64,000 bases of DNA from Pedobacter miscanthi (GTDB lineage Bacteria > Bacteroidota > Bacteroidia > Sphingobacteriales > Sphingobacteriaceae), in NCBI RefSeq assembly GCF_003315595.1, contig NZ_QNQU01000006.1, positions 186,001 to 250,000 of the forward strand, given 5' to 3'. The notes beneath the pieces are model-generated. The model had not been told where the DNA came from and did not search any database. It was given only the letters and a program-made list of their open reading frames with translations. Of this stretch, positions 60,521-64,000 are shown piece after piece. A program made the position numbers and the translations under genes. Each line of letters opens with the position of its first letter. The first letter of the stretch is position 1.

Positions 60521-61252
60521 TTAACCTCTTTTGCCCTCCCTTACCACTTTAAAAAACTCTTCCTTATAAGTTTCGCCTATCGGAATGGCCTGATCGCTAA
60601 TGAAAACGGTATTACCATCGATCATTTTAATTTTCTCGAGCGAGATGATATACGATTTATGGATGCGGTAAAATGGTGGCTGTGGCAGCTCGGTTTCAAG
60701 CTCGCGTAATGATTGATAGGTGATGATCCTTTGCGTGGCAGTATAAACCGAAACATAGTTTTTTAATCCTTCGATATAGAGAATATCATCGTAATTAACC
60801 TTGATGAATTTGTTCTTGGTATCGCCTTTAATAAAGATAAAATCATTCCCCTGAGCAGACTGCTGTACAATTACCTCCTGCTGAACAGGTGCAACAGGTG
60901 CTAAAATCTGCTGGGCTTTTGTTGCTGCCTTATAAAAACGCTCGTAAGAAATCGGTTTTAGCAGATAATCTACCACGTCCAGGTCAAAACCTTCTAAAGC
61001 ATATTCGGGATAGGCTGTAGTAAGGATCACTTTACATTTACCTCCACAAATTTTTAAAAACTGGATCCCGGTGAGCTCAGGCATCTGGATATCCAGAAAC
61101 ACCAGGTCTACCTTACCTTCCTGCACCATATTAAGCGCCTCAAAAGCATTAGTGGTGGTACCTACCAATTCTAAAAAAGGTGTTTTATTGATAAAGGCGG
61201 CAATAATATCTGAAGCGTAAGATTCATCATCAACAGCAAGGCAGCGGATCAT
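60521..61252 (-). CDS. LytTR-family response regulator
   Basis: 243 residues. Receiver domain (1-120) with the acidic pocket CLAVDDES, phospho-acceptor Asp in VFLDIQMPELTG and the Lys in YLLKPISYERF; linker; LytTR DNA-binding domain (about 140-238: FIFIKGDTKNKFIKVNYDDI, LYIEGLKNYVSVYTATQ, FYRIHKSYIISLEKI). 72 bases after the histidine kinase gene and surely its partner. LytTR domains bind direct repeats spaced by about two helical turns; such repeats occur at 62372-62402 and 62448-62478. Confidence 0.95.
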   Translation of the reverse strand: MIRCLAVDDESYASDIIAAFINKTPFLELVGTTTNAFEALNMVQEGKVDLVFLDIQMPELTGIQFLKICGGKCKVILTTAYPEYALEGFDLDVVDYLLKPISYERFYKAATKAQQILAPVAPVQQEVIVQQSAQGNDFIFIKGDTKNKFIKVNYDDILYIEGLKNYVSVYTATQRIITYQSLRELETELPQPPFYRIHKSYIISLEKIKMIDGNTVFISDQAIPIGETYKEEFFKVVREGKRG

Positions 61253-61324
61253 AGGAAAAGGGGTTAGCGTATGGTGGTTAGCAGTTAGCGTAAGTTAATT
61301 ATTTTCAATGGCACAAATTATCCA

Positions 61325-62332
61325 TTAGAGATTTAAAATCAAAGTGCTTTTGTAGGTATTGCCATTGTTAGAAATCAGCAGTTCGTGTTTATCAGGGTAA
61401 ATGAGATCTAATCTGCGGTGGATATTCACCATGCCCACACCGCTCGAATGGTCTTTCTGTGCATGACTGATCTTATTGCTCACTTCAAAACTTAACCTTT
61501 TGTGCTGCACTTTCAGCTTAATACGTACCGGTTGGGCTTCATCATTCACCACCCCATGTTTAAAAGCATTTTCTACAAAAGGGATCAGGATCAATGAAGC
61601 AATTTTCTGATCGCTGATGCCTTCGGTTACAAAATCGACATAAAATTTGGGTTCGAAACGCATTTTAAACAGTTCGACATAACTTTCGAGGTATTCTACT
61701 TCTTTATCCAAACTCACTTTACCATCCGGACTATCGTTCAACGTATAACGCATCAGATCAGACAAACGCAGAACGGCATTGGCCAGTTTATCCGAAACGG
61801 GAATAGCGAGAGAATACACATAATTTAAGGTATTGTATAAAAAATGTGGGTTGATCTGCGATTTGAGGAATGAAAGCTCAGCTTTTACCACTTCTTCTTT
61901 AAGTTTGCGGTTTAACTGCTCCGATTTAAAGCTCTGCTCGATACCATAAACTGCAGCGGGTACAACAATAAAGGCAATACTCCAGTAAATATTATCAGAT
62001 ATATAACCCCAGGCGGTAATGCCATCGGCATAATTATGAAAACCAAACCATTTTAAATAAAGCACCTCTTCTATTAAATACCGGAGTGATATAAATACCA
62101 TCACGGTAAATAAAATGCCCCCGATTAATTGCGGCAGTTTATTCTTTTTCAAAAATTTTGGATACACCCACAGGTAACAGATATAAAATTCTATCAACTG
62201 GATAAAATTCATGGATACATTAAAGGCAATTTTGATAAATGTAGTTCCGGAAATTAAAACACCTCCGTAGAAATAACCTAATACAAGTAACCAGCAAATT
62301 ATATGGATCGAAATGGTTTTTATTGTTTTCAT
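61325..62332 (-). CDS. LytS/YehU-type sensor histidine kinase
   Basis: 335 residues. Four membrane helices in the first 140 residues (ISIHIICWLLVLGYFYGG, FIQLIEFYICYLWVYP, LIGGILFTVMVFISLRYL, NIYWSIAFIVVPAAVYG), then the His_kinase domain with phospho-acceptor His in FLKSQINPHFLYNTLNYVYS and the ATPase with LILIPFVENAFKHGV (N box) and HSSGVGMVNIHRRL (G box). No extracellular sensor domain, so the stimulus is probably membrane-borne or internal. Divergent from the outer-membrane barrel gene. Confidence 0.94.
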   Translation of the reverse strand: MKTIKTISIHIICWLLVLGYFYGGVLISGTTFIKIAFNVSMNFIQLIEFYICYLWVYPKFLKKNKLPQLIGGILFTVMVFISLRYLIEEVLYLKWFGFHNYADGITAWGYISDNIYWSIAFIVVPAAVYGIEQSFKSEQLNRKLKEEVVKAELSFLKSQINPHFLYNTLNYVYSLAIPVSDKLANAVLRLSDLMRYTLNDSPDGKVSLDKEVEYLESYVELFKMRFEPKFYVDFVTEGISDQKIASLILIPFVENAFKHGVVNDEAQPVRIKLKVQHKRLSFEVSNKISHAQKDHSSGVGMVNIHRRLDLIYPDKHELLISNNGNTYKSTLILNL

Positions 62333-62371
62333 GCCCTAAAACTATACAAAGCTTTTTTAACCGCCTATTTT

Positions 62372-62402
62372 CTTATGCCAAACCAGCAAATAATTATCCC
62401 AA
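62372..62402 (-). promoter_or_regulatory. LytTR-type direct repeat pair facing the kinase gene
   Basis: CTTATGCCAA (62372-62381) and ATTATCCCAA (62393-62402), starts 21 bp apart. Read on the minus strand these are TTGGGATAAT and TTGGCATAAG, the same motif and spacing as the pair at 62448. Located 40-70 bases upstream of the kinase ATG. Confidence 0.6.
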
Positions 62403-62447
62403 CCCATACTTTTTAGGGATCAACGCCTTTTATAGCCCCAAAATGCA

Positions 62448-62478
62448 TTGGGATAATATTTTAAGGGGTTGGGATTAT
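62448..62478 (+). promoter_or_regulatory. LytTR-type direct repeat pair facing the outer-membrane gene
   Basis: TTGGGATAAT (62448-62457) and TTGGGATTAT (62469-62478), starts 21 bp apart, 9 of 10 identical. It ends 28 bases before the -7 element at 62506-62513, a position suited to an activator. Motif length and two-turn spacing agree with known LytTR operators (AgrA, ComE, AlgR). Confidence 0.65.
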
Positions 62479-62505
62479 ATAATTTAAAGGCCGAAGTCGG
62501 CTTTT

Positions 62506-62513
62506 CATCTTTG
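62506..62513 (+). promoter_or_regulatory. -7 element before the outer-membrane barrel gene
   Basis: CATCTTTG matches TAnnTTTG at 7 of 8 places, 26 bases before the ATG. The weak match and the absence of a TTG element agree with an activator-dependent promoter. A small hairpin GCCGA-AG-TCGGC (62490-62501) lies just upstream. Confidence 0.4.
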
Positions 62514-62538
62514 GATCATCAATTAAAACAAACATAAG

Positions 62539-64000
62539 ATGAACCGCTTACTTAAAACCATCATTTTTTTCTTCTTCCTTTTCGGTATTAAAACCGTTTC
62601 TGCACAGAATGTTAAAATATCAGGCACTGTTACCGATAAAAGCAATAAAGCACTAGATTATGCTTCTGTAGCGCTGATCCACCTGCCCGATTCGGCCTCG
62701 GTTGCCCTACAGGCTACCAATCAACAGGGTTTATATGAATTTAGCAGCGTAAAACCCGGCCGTTATTTAATTAAGGCTTTGATGATGGGTTATGATAAAA
62801 ATCAGTCTGCTGCTTTCGAAGTTAAAGAGGCCGCAGTTAAAGTACCGACAATCACCTTAACAGACCGTTCACAGAACCTGAAGGAGGTAAATATCATATC
62901 CAAAATGCCGGTAATCGACCAAAAAGCAGACCGCGTAATTGTTAATGTAGAACAAATGAATACTGCGGGTGATAATGCGCTGGAAGTGATCAGCAGGTCA
63001 CCGGGTGTAAAGCTGGATAAGGATGATAACATAGTATTAAAAGGTAAAAAAGGAATTAACGTAATGATTGACGGAAAAATGAGCTACATGACAGGCCTTG
63101 AGCTTACCACTTACCTTAAATCGTTACCAGGATCGGTATTGAGCAAAATAGAATTGATTTCTAATCCGCCTTCATCTTTTGACGCGGCTGGAACAGCAGG
63201 GATCATTAACATTAAACTGAAAAGGAATAAAATACAGGGTTTTAATGGCAACATGAACCTTGGCGGTGGGTATGGCCGTTACGAAAAAGTTTATGGGGGT
63301 ACTAACCTGAATTATAACATTGGCAAAGTAAGTACTTACTTACGTTTAGATGCAGGACATTACAATTCGTTTAACAGGTTAACGCTAAACAGGACTATCG
63401 GAGAAGAACAATATAACCAGCTTAATTTCTGGCATCCGGTTACCAACAGTTTGAATTATTCTACCGGTGCAGATTATTTTATCAATGATAAAAATACACT
63501 GGGAATTATGGTAAAGGGTTACAACGCGCCCGAAGAAACGAAAGTAAACAGCAATTCGGTAAACTATAATGCAGCAGGGGCAAAAATGGGTGGCACAAGT
63601 ATGTTTAACCCGCAAAGTAACACCGAAAAAAACCACGCCCTTAATTTAAATTATCGTTTAAAAACAGATACAATGGGTGGAGAACTGGGTATTGATGCAG
63701 ATTACGTGCGCTACGATAACAGCAGGAACGAAACTTTTACCAACAATTACCTTGATGCGAACGACCAGCTGATTGGTGCCCCGATAGATCTCCGCAATAA
63801 CGGCATGGGCAAGGTATCCATCTATTCTATCAAAGCAGATTATACGCTGAACCTGAACAAAAAATTAAAAATGGAAACGGGCTGGAAAAGCAGCTGGGTA
63901 AGATCAGAAAGTGATGTACGTTTCGACTCGTTGAAAACCGCAGGCTGGATTACCGACCCACGCCGTACCAACTTGTTTTTATACAATGAAAACATTAACG
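62539..64000 (+). CDS. Outer-membrane beta-barrel protein, TonB-receptor-like (cut by window edge)
   Basis: 487 residues visible; the frame is open at base 64000. Signal peptide MNRLLKTIIFFFFLFGIKTV ending SAQ; carboxypeptidase-regulatory-like domain (about 24-105, VKISGTVTDKSNKALDYASV); plug-like region (about 110-215: LKEVNIISKMPVIDQKADRV, ALEVISRSPGVKLDKDDNIV, VMIDGKMSYM); then an outer-membrane barrel of the OMP_b-brl_3 type (MNLGGGYGRYEKVYGGTNLN). Typical of Bacteroidota proteins near LytTR systems; probably the regulated target of the divergent two-component system. Ligand unknown. Confidence 0.85.
   Translation, partial: MNRLLKTIIFFFFLFGIKTVSAQNVKISGTVTDKSNKALDYASVALIHLPDSASVALQATNQQGLYEFSSVKPGRYLIKALMMGYDKNQSAAFEVKEAAVKVPTITLTDRSQNLKEVNIISKMPVIDQKADRVIVNVEQMNTAGDNALEVISRSPGVKLDKDDNIVLKGKKGINVMIDGKMSYMTGLELTTYLKSLPGSVLSKIELISNPPSSFDAAGTAGIINIKLKRNKIQGFNGNMNLGGGYGRYEKVYGGTNLNYNIGKVSTYLRLDAGHYNSFNRLTLNRTIGEEQYNQLNFWHPVTNSLNYSTGADYFINDKNTLGIMVKGYNAPEETKVNSNSVNYNAAGAKMGGTSMFNPQSNTEKNHALNLNYRLKTDTMGGELGIDADYVRYDNSRNETFTNNYLDANDQLIGAPIDLRNNGMGKVSIYSIKADYTLNLNKKLKMETGWKSSWVRSESDVRFDSLKTAGWITDPRRTNLFLYNENIN

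Noticed and set aside
62802..63032. Minus-strand open frame opposite the outer-membrane barrel gene
   Set aside because: It is antisense to the plug region of the protein starting at 62539, which has a signal peptide and clear domain motifs.

Overview
The window looks like the chromosome of a Sphingobacteriaceae bacterium, most likely Pedobacter or a close relative. Supporting signs are the low-GC, Bacteroidota-type gene content (TonB-dependent receptors with N-terminal carboxypeptidase-regulatory-like domains, an SSCKK lipoprotein, LytTR/LytS-type signalling, an OlsF-type lipid acyltransferase), start sites mostly without Shine-Dalgarno sequences, and many promoters of the Bacteroidota form TTG-N18-20-TAnnTTTG. 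No phage, integrated plasmid, CRISPR array or insertion sequence was seen.

Layout. 1-9064 (minus strand) is the translation/transcription core: rpsU, xerC and hpf, then tRNA-Thr(TGT)-Tyr-Gly-Thr(GGT)-tuf-tRNA-Trp-secE-nusG-rplKAJL-rpoB (cut by the window edge). 9169-14451 holds small unknown proteins, an acyl-CoA dehydrogenase, a helix-hairpin-helix protein and a bifunctional ornithine/glycine-lipid-type acyltransferase. 14726-21344 is a group of envelope genes (a secreted transglutaminase-like protein, a 91-residue protein, a beta-helix lipoprotein and a TonB receptor) linked by arrays of 11-bp phased GTTAA repeats. 21351-26974 carries an Mpo1-like protein, rny, a probable 6S-like RNA, zapA, a coiled-coil protein and pheT. 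27108-30521 is a tight five-gene operon: a secreted EEP-family phosphodiesterase, a divergent Lgt-like protein, a Tes-like radical SAM enzyme and two tiny paralogous membrane proteins. 30623-37778 holds radC, a TlpA-like thioredoxin, rpsT, purN, an MFS/HxlR pair and purH. 38037-43761 is the cell-shape operon mreBCD-mrdA-rodA. 44037-51217 has an acidic unknown protein, tdk, an NAD-binding protein, a SWI2/SNF2 helicase and a higBA toxin-antitoxin pair. 51360-58619 is an L-rhamnose operon (rhaT, aldolase-dehydrogenase fusion, isomerase, kinase, GntR regulator). 58982-64000 holds a hydrolase, a MazG-like protein, and a LytTR two-component system divergent from an outer-membrane beta-barrel protein that runs off the window.

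The most interesting signals are: (i) the operon combining a Tes-like radical SAM protein with an Lgt-like protein that lacks the usual catalytic histidine, a candidate uncharacterised membrane-lipid modification system; (ii) 11-bp phased repeat arrays before three transcription units, resembling operators of PhoB/OmpR-family regulators; (iii) two divergent pairs of 10-bp direct repeats with 21-bp period in the LytTR intergenic region; (iv) strong Shine-Dalgarno sequences on rpsU and hpf only; and (v) an abundance of intergenic palindromes, one of which supplies the C-terminal codons of a protein.
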